64,000 bases of DNA from Methylotenera_A aquatica (lineage in GTDB: Bacteria; Pseudomonadota; Gammaproteobacteria; Burkholderiales; Methylophilaceae). How positions within the stretch are numbered: position 1 is the first letter of the stretch; each line of letters begins with the position of its first letter. Below the pieces are notes generated by a model. It did no database searches. It worked only from the letters and a program-made list of their open reading frames with translations, and was not told where the DNA came from. Made by a program: the position numbers and the translations under genes. Below, one piece after another: positions 7,154-15,007 of the stretch. The stretch is from NCBI GenBank assembly GCA_965601485.1, contig OZ271846.1, forward strand, positions 186,001 to 250,000, read 5' to 3'.

Positions 7154-7222
7154 GGCTAATCTTTTAATATTAGTTACTACACATCAATACTCTCATATTT
7201 AAGCTAGCTTTTGTAATTTTTT

Positions 7223-7293
7223 CGCGTGTCGCAGACACGACTCCCGTTTCGGCAAACAGTATTGATATGACTCACAAAGATGCAGGGTTTTTT
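7223..7293 (+). repeat. Decayed third copy of the tRNA-Phe 3' end and terminator
   Basis: It starts CGCGTGTCGCAG, identical to the tRNA variable and T arm, then diverges (ACACGACTCCCG for GTTCGATTCCCG, TTCGGCAAACAGTATT for CTCCGGCCACCAGTATT). It is followed by GACTCACAAAGATGCAGGG and a T run that match the terminator imperfectly. An older, mutated junction is the simplest reading. Confidence 0.75.
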
Positions 7294-7420
7294 ATTTCTC
7301 TAAATTTTAATCCCATGAAGGGGCTATGTAGGATTTTTCTCTAGATAAACAAATATCAAAGTATCTTTTTTGATTACGTTGATCACTATCAAGAACTCAA
7401 GTTTATTGGCGCGCATTTAA

Positions 7421-7443
7421 AATTGACCAGATAAGCTCAGTCT
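7421..7443 (+). repeat. Sequence resembling the 5' half of tRNA-Phe
   Basis: ATTGACCAGATAAGCTCAGTC resembles ATTGGCCGGATAGCTCAGTC at the start of the intact tRNA, with two substitutions and one inserted A. The match stops at the D loop. It may be a scrap of an old tRNA copy or chance. Confidence 0.35.
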
Positions 7444-7559
7444 TGCGCGTCAACAACGTGAGGAATTTCTGTAATCTCTTATTTAATACATGTAAACAAA
7501 AAATCATAATTGATAAATATAATTGTTATTTAGCATAAGCGATTCATTAGAAATAGAAA

Positions 7560-8363
7560 ATGGCATATCAAACTAATATAGTTTTAATTATAGGTAGTGC
7601 TCCAGATGCATTGTTATCAAGAGATTGGAGTAAGTCTATTTTTAGTCATATTGTGGTGATTAACAATGCCTGGCGAGTTCGAGATGATTGGGACTTTTTA
7701 GTGCACCCTGAAGATTTTCCATCAGAAAATATGCCCAGCAAGCTATCTGCGGAACAGTCAATAATCACAGCAAAACAATACGTGGGTATCCAAAATGATT
7801 TTGGTGGCTTTGTTTATGCGGGTGGAACTATGGCATATACAGCAGCTTACTGGGCCTTAGGTCATTTACGCCCGAATATGCTGGTTTTTATTGGCTGCGA
7901 TATGGTGTATAACTCAGCAAATAAAGTCACGCATTTTTATGGGGTTGGCAAGGCTGACCCATTGCGTGATGATGTTACTTTACAATCTTTAGAAGCAAAG
8001 TCAGCACGCTTGCTTTATCACGCTTATCAAAAAGACTGTTTATGCTTCAATCTTTCACAGTCGGCAGAATCTAGGTTGTTGTTTCCAAGAATCAGCATTC
8101 AACAGCTTAGTAAATGCGCTGATATTGAGGTTGAATTGAACCCTAATATGAATAGATTTGACTTGGCTCAAATAAATCGTGCAATCAGGCTTGAGCTTGA
8201 ATTAGGTTATTATTTTGAAAGTGGTCGTTATTGGGAGCACCTAAAAGACATTTCCGCCACGCAATGCCTTGCTATTGATAATCTATGGTTGAGTGCCTTA
8301 ATCTCAAACACCCCAATTTTGACTCAGCCTATTAGCACTGAAATGGATTTGACCATGGAGTAA
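7560..8363 (+). CDS. Conserved-looking protein of unknown function, Rossmann-like
   Basis: A 267-aa protein with no signal peptide and no membrane segment. The N-terminus VLIIGSAPDALLSRDW (8-23) looks like a nucleotide-binding beta-alpha start. Distinctive blocks are INNAWRVRDDWDFLVHPEDF (34-53), FGGFVYAGGTMAYTAAYWAL (81-100), VFIGCDMVY (109-117), THFYGVG (124-130), and DPLRDDVTLQSLEAKSARLL (133-152). The layout recalls MptE-like or GT29-like Rossmann proteins that act on sugars, but I cannot confirm either. It stands alone, 400 bp from any neighbour, at the outer edge of the accessory zone. The 100 C-terminal residues look variable. Confidence 0.6.
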   Translation: MAYQTNIVLIIGSAPDALLSRDWSKSIFSHIVVINNAWRVRDDWDFLVHPEDFPSENMPSKLSAEQSIITAKQYVGIQNDFGGFVYAGGTMAYTAAYWALGHLRPNMLVFIGCDMVYNSANKVTHFYGVGKADPLRDDVTLQSLEAKSARLLYHAYQKDCLCFNLSQSAESRLLFPRISIQQLSKCADIEVELNPNMNRFDLAQINRAIRLELELGYYFESGRYWEHLKDISATQCLAIDNLWLSALISNTPILTQPISTEMDLTME

Positions 8364-8393
8364 TGTAGCTTTAACTTTTCCTTGAACAGAATT

Positions 8394-8431
8394 CATGTAT
8401 CTATTGTTATTTTTTTAATAATAGATACATG
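8394..8431 (+). terminator. Hairpin after the unknown-function gene
   Basis: CATGTATCTATT (8394-8405) pairs perfectly with AATAGATACATG (8420-8431). The stem extends by about three more pairs around a T-rich loop. The stem is strong but no T run follows, so termination efficiency is uncertain. Confidence 0.55.
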
Positions 8432-8795
8432 CTTTATACCTAAAAATTGTTAATCAACGCCAAAGGCAAAAATTCATGCCATCTTTTGAGATCCATGCTT
8501 GTTTTAGCCAATAACTATAATATTTAAATATTATATTCAATGTGTTACCGAGTTTTTATTGGATCAATCTATTTTGCATTTGACGAATCAAACGAAACGC
8601 ATCACAACAATTATCCATTTTAACAAACAAGAGTACAGATTAGACGGGTTAATAATGAGCAAACGGTATTCGCTTAAAGGATGTGGAATGCTTATTTAAA
8701 CTAGATTACGATGAAGCTTGATTTTAAAAGCTTTGTTTAAGCGTTTTAATGCGTGGTCTTCATGTGTACAATACAAAAAAATTAAGGTCGAATCC
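8432..8795. other. Intergenic region with a 20-bp perfect palindrome
   Basis: No coding frame is convincing here. The sequence TATAATATTTAAATATTATA (8516-8535) is a perfect 20-bp palindrome of A and T only. It could be a DNA bend, a regulator site or a promoter element. A frame open from 8718 is only an upstream extension of the rhodanese gene. Confidence 0.5.
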
Positions 8796-9119
8796 ATGAA
8801 AAATCATTCTGATATAGAAGCAGCCGATTTACAGCAATTACTTAAACAACCCAAAGTGTTGTTGGTAGATGTGCGAAACGATGATGAGGTAGCGCGTGGC
8901 ATTATTAATGATGCCATTCACATTCAATTATCCATGTTGCCAGTAGAGTATGAGAAGCTTGTTAATGCCGATAAGGTAGTCTTTTATTGTCACAGTGGCG
9001 TTCGCTCTGCCCATGCGGCTGATTTTGCCGCCAGCAAAGGCTTAAAAAACGTATTTAATTTAACGGGTGGAGTATTGGCATGGGGTAAAGCTGGTTACCC
9101 GTTTAGCGCAAAAAAATAA
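8796..9119 (+). CDS. Rhodanese-like sulfurtransferase, single domain
   Basis: A 107-aa single-domain rhodanese, counted from the ATG at 8796, preceded by an AAGG ribosome site; the frame is open further up to 8718, but those residues do not fit the domain. Landmarks are LLVDVRNDDEVARG (22-35) and the active-site loop YCHSGVRS, with catalytic Cys65 that would carry a persulfide. It is first in a run with TusA and DsrE2 genes, which in known sulfur-oxidising systems pass sulfane sulfur along a relay (Rhd to TusA to DsrE). Cytoplasmic. Sulfur donor unknown. Confidence 0.88.
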   Translation: MKNHSDIEAADLQQLLKQPKVLLVDVRNDDEVARGIINDAIHIQLSMLPVEYEKLVNADKVVFYCHSGVRSAHAADFAASKGLKNVFNLTGGVLAWGKAGYPFSAKK

Positions 9120-9159
9120 ATGCCACCCCATGATGCGCTATTTGAAATAGGAACAAAAA

Positions 9160-9393
9160 ATGGAATTTGATAAAGAGTTAGATGCGTGTAATTTAAATTG
9201 CCCTTTACCTATTTTGCGCTGTAAAAAGGGCTTAAGTGAAATAGAGGCAACACAAATATTGAAAATTACAGCGACAGATTCAGGTTCCGTTAAAGATTTT
9301 CAGGCGTTTTGCAAACAAACAGGGCATGAGTTATTAGTGCAAGATGAAGAAGATGGCGTTTTTACGTTTTACATAAAAAAACGCGCTAATTAG
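9160..9393 (+). CDS. tusA: TusA-family sulfur carrier protein
   Basis: A 77-aa protein with the CPxP motif C14-PLP at the start of the first helix, where the cysteine carries a persulfide. Length and fold pattern (beta-alpha-beta-alpha-beta-beta) match TusA/SirA. In E. coli TusA hands sulfur to TusBCD for tRNA thiouridine; in sulfur oxidisers it serves the rhodanese-DsrE relay. The flanking rhodanese and DsrE2 genes favour the latter, broader trafficking role (inference). The DsrE2 gene starts 5 bp downstream. Confidence 0.92.
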   Translation: MEFDKELDACNLNCPLPILRCKKGLSEIEATQILKITATDSGSVKDFQAFCKQTGHELLVQDEEDGVFTFYIKKRAN

Positions 9394-9398
9394 TTGCC

Positions 9399-9866
9399 AT
9401 GACCAAAAAATTGGCCTTAATCGCATCAAAAGGGTCGTTAGATTGGGCCTATCCGCCTTTTATTTTGGCTTCTACCGCCGCAGCACTCGATTACGAAGTG
9501 AGTCTCTTTTTTACGTTTTACGGCTTAACGTTGCTTAAAAAAGATTTAAGCGATTTAAAAGTTTCGCCACTGGGCAACCCCGCTATGCCAATGCCTGTTC
9601 CCATGCCAAATTTTGTGCAAATGTTGCCTGGTATGGAAAGCATGGCCACCATGATGATGAAGCAAAAAATTGCCAGCAAAGGCGTAGCTAGCATTGACGA
9701 GTTACGTAGTGCTTGTATTGAAGCAGGCGTAAAGCTGATAGCCTGCCAAATGACCGTAGATTTGTTCGATTTTAAAAAAACTGATTTTATTGACGAAATT
9801 GAAATTGGTGGCGCTGCTACTTTTTTTGAATTTGCGGGCGAATCAGACGTGAATTTATTTATTTGA
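9399..9866 (+). CDS. DsrE2/DsrE-DsrF-like sulfur-trafficking protein
   Basis: A 155-aa protein of the DsrE/DsrF/DrsH fold, subgroup DsrE2. It shows KKLALIASKGSLDWAYPPFI at the N-terminus, VSLFFTFYGLTLLKK (34-48), a Met/Pro-rich loop (60-87) and two cysteines, C106 and C116, of which C116 in LIACQMT is the family's sulfur-binding residue. The Met-rich loop (PMPVPMP, MATMMM) is typical. It probably receives or donates persulfide sulfur with TusA. It is the last gene of the rhodanese-tusA-dsrE2 run and converges on the BFD gene. Confidence 0.88.
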   Translation: MTKKLALIASKGSLDWAYPPFILASTAAALDYEVSLFFTFYGLTLLKKDLSDLKVSPLGNPAMPMPVPMPNFVQMLPGMESMATMMMKQKIASKGVASIDELRSACIEAGVKLIACQMTVDLFDFKKTDFIDEIEIGGAATFFEFAGESDVNLFI

Positions 9867-9874
9867 TTAAAAAG

Positions 9875-10078
9875 CTAGCTTGGAGGATCTATTTCTTTTA
9901 GCGCTTTAACAAACTCCTCAATATCCCACTCACAACCGCCACAGCCCGTTTTAATGCCTGTGCGCTGTGAAATGCCATCAATATCTAAACCTTGCTTGTA
10001 CAAATCGTAAATTTTGCCGCGTGTCGTACCGCTGCAACTACACATAATTTCATCGGCAACATCATTTTCATTCGTCAT
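9875..10078 (-). CDS. BFD-like [2Fe-2S] protein
   Basis: A 67-aa protein made of one Fer2_BFD domain. Four cysteines, C13 and C15 (MCSCSG) plus C46 and C49 (TGCGGCEW), form the expected [2Fe-2S] site. In the family it works as bacterioferritin-associated ferredoxin or as an accessory domain of nitrite reductases and oxidoreductases. Here it ends eight bases from the DsrE2 gene in convergent orientation, so a link to the sulfur relay is only positional. The longest frame from ATG 10078 fits. Confidence 0.85.
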   Translation of the reverse strand: MTNENDVADEIMCSCSGTTRGKIYDLYKQGLDIDGISQRTGIKTGCGGCEWDIEEFVKALKEIDPPS

Positions 10079-10206
10079 TTGGCATATGTGAGTGTTTGAG
10101 TTCTTAGTTTATTAAACGTTATTATGTGCGCTGTCTAATCTATTAAATAATAAATAGCATAAGTGGATATATCAAGCATGCAACAGCTAAAACAAGCGTT
10201 TAACCA

Positions 10207-10344
10207 TTATCGGCAAGTATTGCGAGGGAATAATTTCAATGCCATCAACCATTTAATCAGACCCAGCACCATTAGAATAGTGCCGATAGTATCTGACAAA
10301 ATTAAATTGATTAGTTTTTTTAAGCCACCTTTGTTTTGTTCTAT
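10207..10344 (-). CDS. Possible 45-aa membrane protein with AUA start or damaged start
   Basis: Directly after the valS stop codon there is an ideal AGGAG (10355-10351) followed at 6 bp by ATA (10344) and an open frame of 45 codons. The product has one hydrophobic helix, DTIGTILMVLGLIKWLMALK. The only nearby ATG (10349) is 1 bp from the AGGAG and stops after two codons. Either AUA initiates, which is rare, or a small indel destroyed the ATG. The opposite-strand frame at 10163-10357 looks like its shadow. Confidence 0.35.
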   Translation of the reverse strand: MEQNKGGLKKLINLILSDTIGTILMVLGLIKWLMALKLFPRNTCR

Positions 10345-10357
10345 CGCATGCTCCTAA

Positions 10358-13243
10358 CTATTTCAGTTTGGCAAATTGCGTTTGTAATTTATCTAAGTTG
10401 GAGCTAAATTCGGCAACACGCAATTTTTCTTGCTCTACCACTGCCGCTGGCGCACGCGCCACAAAACTCTCGTTATTCAGCTTGCTATTTGCTTTGCCGA
10501 TTTCACCCTGCAAACGCGAAATTTCTTTACTCAACCGCTCTTTTTCAGCGGCCACGTCAATTTCAACTTTAAGCATTAATTTAAAGTCGTTCACCAACAT
10601 CACAGGCGCGTCGGCTTCTGGCAATTCCGCCACAATCGTTACTTCTTCTAATTTGGCTAAAACTTTTAAATAGGGGGCATAAGCCGATAAATGTTCTGCA
10701 TTGCCAGATGCAATTAATGGCACTCTGCTAGCGGGTGAAATACCCATTTCGCCACGTAAGCTACGGCAGGCATCTACCGCTTGTTTTAGTTGTACAACCC
10801 ATGCCTCTGACACATCATCTAGCTTATTTGGCTGCGATATTGGGTACGCTTCTAACATAATGCTAGGCCCAGTTCTGCCACTGATAGGGCCAATTGTTGC
10901 CCAAATTTCTTCCGTAATAAAAGGCATGATTGGATGCACCAATCTTAGTATGGTTTCTAGCACACGAATCAAGGTGCGGCGTGTACCACGTTGAGATGAT
11001 TCGTTGCTAGTCTGTATTTGTACTTTTGCTAATTCCAAATACCAATCACAATACTCATCCCAAACAAATTCATACATGGCTTTAGCGGCTAAATCGAATC
11101 TATAGTCGGTAAAGGCCCGTTCTACTTCAGCTTCAGTGCGTTGTAATTGGCTTACAATCCAGCGGTCTGCAGGTGAGAAGAATGAATGACCTTCAGGTTT
11201 GGTTTTGCAGTCTTCTAAGCCGCAATCTTTCAAGCTGCCATCCTCGTTTTGCACATTCATTAAAACAAAACGGGTAGCGTTCCACAGCTTGTTACAGAAG
11301 TTTCGGTAGCCATCGCAGCGTTGCAAATCAAACTTGATATCACGGCCTGGACTGGCTAGGGCGGCGAAAGTGAATCTTAGTGCATCGGTTCCATAAGCCG
11401 CAATACCTTCAGGAAATTCTTTACGCGTTCGTTTTTCGATTTGCTCGGCTTGTTTGGGGTTCATTAAACCCGTGGTACGTTTTTTAATTAAATCGTCTAG
11501 CGTAATACCGTCTATCAAATCAATCGGATCTAGCACGTTGCCTTTAGATTTACTCATTTTTTGGCCTTCGGCATCGCGAATTAAGCCATGCACATACACA
11601 TGCTTAAACGGAATCTGGCCAGTGATGTGATTAGTCATCATCACCATGCGTGCCACCCAAAAGAAGATAATATCGAAACCTGTGACCAAAACACTGGATG
11701 GCAAAAATTGCTTAAGCGCTTGATTTTTGCCGTCAATCACGGCGTCGCCTGTCCAACCTAGCGTTGAGAATGGCCAAAGTGCAGATGAATACCAAGTGTC
11801 TAATACGTCATTGTCACGGACTAAATTACCTGTGTAACCATCTTTTGCTGAAAATGTTTTAGCTTCCGCTTCATCGTGAGCCACAACTACTTTGCCATCG
11901 TCTGTGTACCAAGCAGGGATTTGATGTCCCCACCAAAGTTGGCGTGAAATACACCAATCTTGAATGTTGTTTAGCCATTGGTTATAGGTGTTTACCCAAT
12001 TATCGGGGTAAAACTTAATCTCACCATTTGCCACTACATCTAAGGCTTTTTCGGTAATACTTTTGCCATCCTTAGTTGGTTTGGTCATAGCCACAAACCA
12101 TTGGTCGGTCAGCATCGGTTCAATCACCACGTTAGTGCGGTCGCCACGCGGCACTTTAAGTTTGTGTTTATCGGTTTTAACTAAATAGCCGCCCATTTCT
12201 AAATCGGCAACTACTTGTTTTCTCGCAGCAAAACGCTCTAAACCGATTAAGTTCTGTGGTAGATTAATCGACTGTTTGGCTTGACCATCTGCACCCCAAA
12301 CCTTTGCGGACGGCGGAACAAAGCCCTCAAGATTTAGAATCACAATTTTATCTAACTCTTGACGCTGGCCAACCATATTATCGTTAAAATCATGCGCAGG
12401 CGTTACTTTAACAACGCCTGTGCCAAACTCTTTATCAACATAATCATCTGCAATAATCGGAATTTCACGATTGCATAATGGCAGTTTTACATTTTGGCCA
12501 ATCAAGTGCGCATATCTGTCATCTTTAGGGTGAACCATTACGGCAACATCACCCAGCATGGTTTCTGGGCGTGTAGTCGCAACTGTTAAGCAACCTGAAC
12601 CATCTACCAGCGGATAGTTGATGTGCCACATAAAGCCGTCTTCTTCTTCCTGTACCACTTCTAAATCTGAAACGGCTGTACCTAGTTTTACATCCCAGTT
12701 CACTAAACGCTTACCGCGGTAAATCAGGCCTTCGTTGTACAAACGCACAAACGATTCTGTGACTGTTTTATTAAGCGCAGGATCCATGGTAAAGCGTTCA
12801 CGCGACCAATCGGGCGAGGTTCCTAAACGGCGCATTTGTTGTGTAATGGTGCCGCCAGAATATTCTTTCCATTCCCATACTTTTTCTAGGAATTTTTCTC
12901 GGCCTAAGTTGTGACGGCTAATACCTTGTGCATCTAACTGACGTTCTACAACGATTTGTGTGGCGATACCAGCGTGGTCTGTACCAGGTTGCCAAAGGGT
13001 ATTAGCGCCGCGCATACGGTGGTAGCGCGTTAACGCATCCATTAATGTTTGATTAAAACCGTGCCCCATATGCAAAGTGCCCGTCACGTTTGGCGGCGGC
13101 AACAAAATACAAAAATTGTCGCTTATATCTGGGTTCAAACCCGCCGCATAATAGCCTCTGCTCTCCCAAAAAGCATACCATTGGCTTTCAATGGCCTTGG
13201 GGTCAAAGGATTTAGCGAGTTCTTTATGAGCTGTATTTTGCAT
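10358..13243 (-). CDS. valS: Valyl-tRNA synthetase
   Basis: A 961-aa class I aminoacyl-tRNA synthetase that charges tRNA-Val. It shows the HIGH-type motif LHMGH (57-61) in PPPNVTGTLHMGHG, the editing (CP1) domain with TTRPETMLGD, the KMSKS loop GQKMSKSKGNVLDP, a C-terminal anticodon-binding domain and a terminal coiled-coil tail starting at about 890 (EKERLSKEISRLQGEIGK) that is typical of ValS. The length matches E. coli ValS (951). It stands alone; in many betaproteobacteria it follows holC, which here lies 38 kb away with a different gene behind it. Confidence 0.98.
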   Translation of the reverse strand: MQNTAHKELAKSFDPKAIESQWYAFWESRGYYAAGLNPDISDNFCILLPPPNVTGTLHMGHGFNQTLMDALTRYHRMRGANTLWQPGTDHAGIATQIVVERQLDAQGISRHNLGREKFLEKVWEWKEYSGGTITQQMRRLGTSPDWSRERFTMDPALNKTVTESFVRLYNEGLIYRGKRLVNWDVKLGTAVSDLEVVQEEEDGFMWHINYPLVDGSGCLTVATTRPETMLGDVAVMVHPKDDRYAHLIGQNVKLPLCNREIPIIADDYVDKEFGTGVVKVTPAHDFNDNMVGQRQELDKIVILNLEGFVPPSAKVWGADGQAKQSINLPQNLIGLERFAARKQVVADLEMGGYLVKTDKHKLKVPRGDRTNVVIEPMLTDQWFVAMTKPTKDGKSITEKALDVVANGEIKFYPDNWVNTYNQWLNNIQDWCISRQLWWGHQIPAWYTDDGKVVVAHDEAEAKTFSAKDGYTGNLVRDNDVLDTWYSSALWPFSTLGWTGDAVIDGKNQALKQFLPSSVLVTGFDIIFFWVARMVMMTNHITGQIPFKHVYVHGLIRDAEGQKMSKSKGNVLDPIDLIDGITLDDLIKKRTTGLMNPKQAEQIEKRTRKEFPEGIAAYGTDALRFTFAALASPGRDIKFDLQRCDGYRNFCNKLWNATRFVLMNVQNEDGSLKDCGLEDCKTKPEGHSFFSPADRWIVSQLQRTEAEVERAFTDYRFDLAAKAMYEFVWDEYCDWYLELAKVQIQTSNESSQRGTRRTLIRVLETILRLVHPIMPFITEEIWATIGPISGRTGPSIMLEAYPISQPNKLDDVSEAWVVQLKQAVDACRSLRGEMGISPASRVPLIASGNAEHLSAYAPYLKVLAKLEEVTIVAELPEADAPVMLVNDFKLMLKVEIDVAAEKERLSKEISRLQGEIGKANSKLNNESFVARAPAAVVEQEKLRVAEFSSNLDKLQTQFAKLK

Positions 13244-13387
13244 ATGGGCGTAAATTGAGGTTAGTGCTTAAAAATAAAACTCATTTTAACATAGCCTTAC
13301 TACACCTAAAATCTTAGGCTAAAATTAAGTGTTGGCTAAATAGCTAATTTTAAGATTACTGGATGTGAAAAATCGAATTTACAGGCG

Positions 13388-13756
13388 TTAAGCAAACTTA
13401 ATCAGTAAAAATGTGAGTGAAGCTAAAATGCCTAAGTGAGTGACTACCCAATTTTTATTAACTTCTCTTAATTGCTATGGCGATTGTGCTGAGATTAAAA
13501 ATAGATGATTGTCGCTGTGTTTAGTTAAGGTAAAGTCGCCAAAATTTCAGCTCATCGTATGATCAGCATGCACTTCTTTTATGACGTCGTACCGCCATAA
13601 TTCCCATTCGTTTAAGCTAATTTCAACGTCTAAATTATGGTCGTAACGACTCAGCAAATGCTGGGGGCTCGCTTTCAGTTGCGAGAGTTTATGTAAGTGA
13701 GAACGCCATAAAAAACAATCTATACTAAAATAACCAATAATAATAAACTCGTAAAA
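13388..13756 (-). pseudogene. Broken gene with two in-frame stops
   Basis: One minus-strand frame reads as protein over 123 codons but is cut by stops at 13549 and in the codon after ISAQSP. The segments read SIDCFLWRSHLHKLSQLKAS ... SLNEWELWRYDVIKEVHAD, then NFGDFTLTKHSDNHLFLISA, then NKNWVVTHLGILASLTFLLI. Both stops leave the frame unchanged, as expected from point mutations. It has no ATG start; the frame opens after a TAA at 13759. I do not recognise the family; the end looks like a membrane helix. It lies 15 bp downstream of the permuted photolyase on the same strand. Confidence 0.55.
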
Positions 13757-13771
13757 TTATCCCTGTTTTAA

Positions 13772-15007
13772 TTAAGTCTGACGATAGTGCTCGCCCAATA
13801 CTGCTGGGCCAACTTTTTCCCAGTAGCGTGAAAAACGTTTAAGTTGTTTTTGGTTAATTTCTACATCGGCAAATTTAACTTCGGGCTGCCAAGTGGTATT
13901 AAAAGGTTCAAGCAAGGCTTTTACTTGTTTGTTAGGCGTTTGTTGTGTAATCACTTGGCCCACACCGCGCTCTTTTAATACCGTAGGTGTATCACCCATC
14001 CAAACTTCAATATCTTGTAACTCACTTAAACAATCGGCTACAAACTGAATACGTTTTAGCGGCCAACGGCCATGCAACATGTCATCAAACATAAATATTT
14101 TTGGCATTGGATTGTGCATCAACGGATGCGCGGCAGAAAGCATTTCATCATGTACAAAAATCGCAACGGCTTGATGCATTGATATGGCCGATTTTAATGG
14201 GATACTAACTTTGTACTTTTTGGAAGTTGTAGGGGAGATATTATCAAATAATTTTTCTCTGAGCACTTCATAGCTGGCATCAAATGGACAACTTACTTTG
14301 CAATTAGCGCAGTACTTTTCACCAGTATATCTAGCCAGATTTTCTTTATTATAATAGTAAGGTTTTGAGCTAAATAACGAAGCAATCCATTGCCAAGATA
14401 AATGGTTAGATGCTTTGTCGCCATCTAATAAATTGTTCTCAAACCAATCAGCGGCTTCGCGCCAATCTACTTTTAGCCAATGCACTACATAAGCGGCAAA
14501 CCACATGCGCGCATGATTATGCACGTAACCGTATTGCGTTAAGTCGCGAACAAAGCCATCTATACAAGGCAAGCCAGTAATACCCTGGCGAATAAAATCG
14601 GGCATTAGTTTATCACCCAGCGCTACTTTAGGGTCTTCGATATCGCTAAAGATACCATCACCCATGTCGTACCAAACACGTCGCCAATAATCACGCCATG
14701 CTAACTCAAACACAAATTTTTTTGAATGTTCGCCAAATCGTTCACGTGCAATATCCGACGCTTCTTTTAATGTTAAGCAGCCGTAACGAAGATAGGGTGA
14801 AAGTTTAGTTACCGAACCGTTAATAAAATTACGATTGCGGTTGTAGGTAATTGCATCGATGCCGTTTAAGCGTTTAAGTGCTTCATAACGTCCACCGCGC
14901 CAGTCGTCCCCCAAAAAAGGACCAGATGCAAATGGAAACATACGCCGAATATATTGTAGGCGCTCAGCACGATCACACGGAATAGTAAGTTTGGTTGCCT
15001 GCGCCAC
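13772..15007 (-). CDS. Photolyase/cryptochrome-family protein with apparent circular permutation
   Basis: A 411-aa protein. Residues 30-240 are the FAD-binding helical domain of photolyases: GGRYEALKRL, RNFINGSVTKLSPYLRYGCL, FELAWRDYWRRV, HNHARMWFAAYVVHWL and NHLSWQWIASLFSSKPYYYN. The alpha/beta antenna domain normally precedes it, but here the protein begins almost at the FAD domain. An alpha/beta-like segment follows it instead (about 275-370: VAIFVHDEMLSAAHP, KIFMFDDMLHGRWPLKRIQF, WMGDTPTVLKERGV). Three cysteines, YCANCKVSC (about 245), sit at the join. The start is GTG directly after the stop of the neighbouring photolyase gene (TAAGTG), so translation is probably coupled. Whether it repairs DNA or senses light cannot be told. 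Confidence 0.75.
   Translation of the reverse strand: MAQATKLTIPCDRAERLQYIRRMFPFASGPFLGDDWRGGRYEALKRLNGIDAITYNRNRNFINGSVTKLSPYLRYGCLTLKEASDIARERFGEHSKKFVFELAWRDYWRRVWYDMGDGIFSDIEDPKVALGDKLMPDFIRQGITGLPCIDGFVRDLTQYGYVHNHARMWFAAYVVHWLKVDWREAADWFENNLLDGDKASNHLSWQWIASLFSSKPYYYNKENLARYTGEKYCANCKVSCPFDASYEVLREKLFDNISPTTSKKYKVSIPLKSAISMHQAVAIFVHDEMLSAAHPLMHNPMPKIFMFDDMLHGRWPLKRIQFVADCLSELQDIEVWMGDTPTVLKERGVGQVITQQTPNKQVKALLEPFNTTWQPEVKFADVEINQKQLKRFSRYWEKVGPAVLGEHYRQT

Noticed and set aside
10163..10357. A 64-aa plus-strand frame between the BFD gene and valS
   Set aside because: Poor start context, and its opposite strand gives a more protein-like product with an ideal AGGAG.
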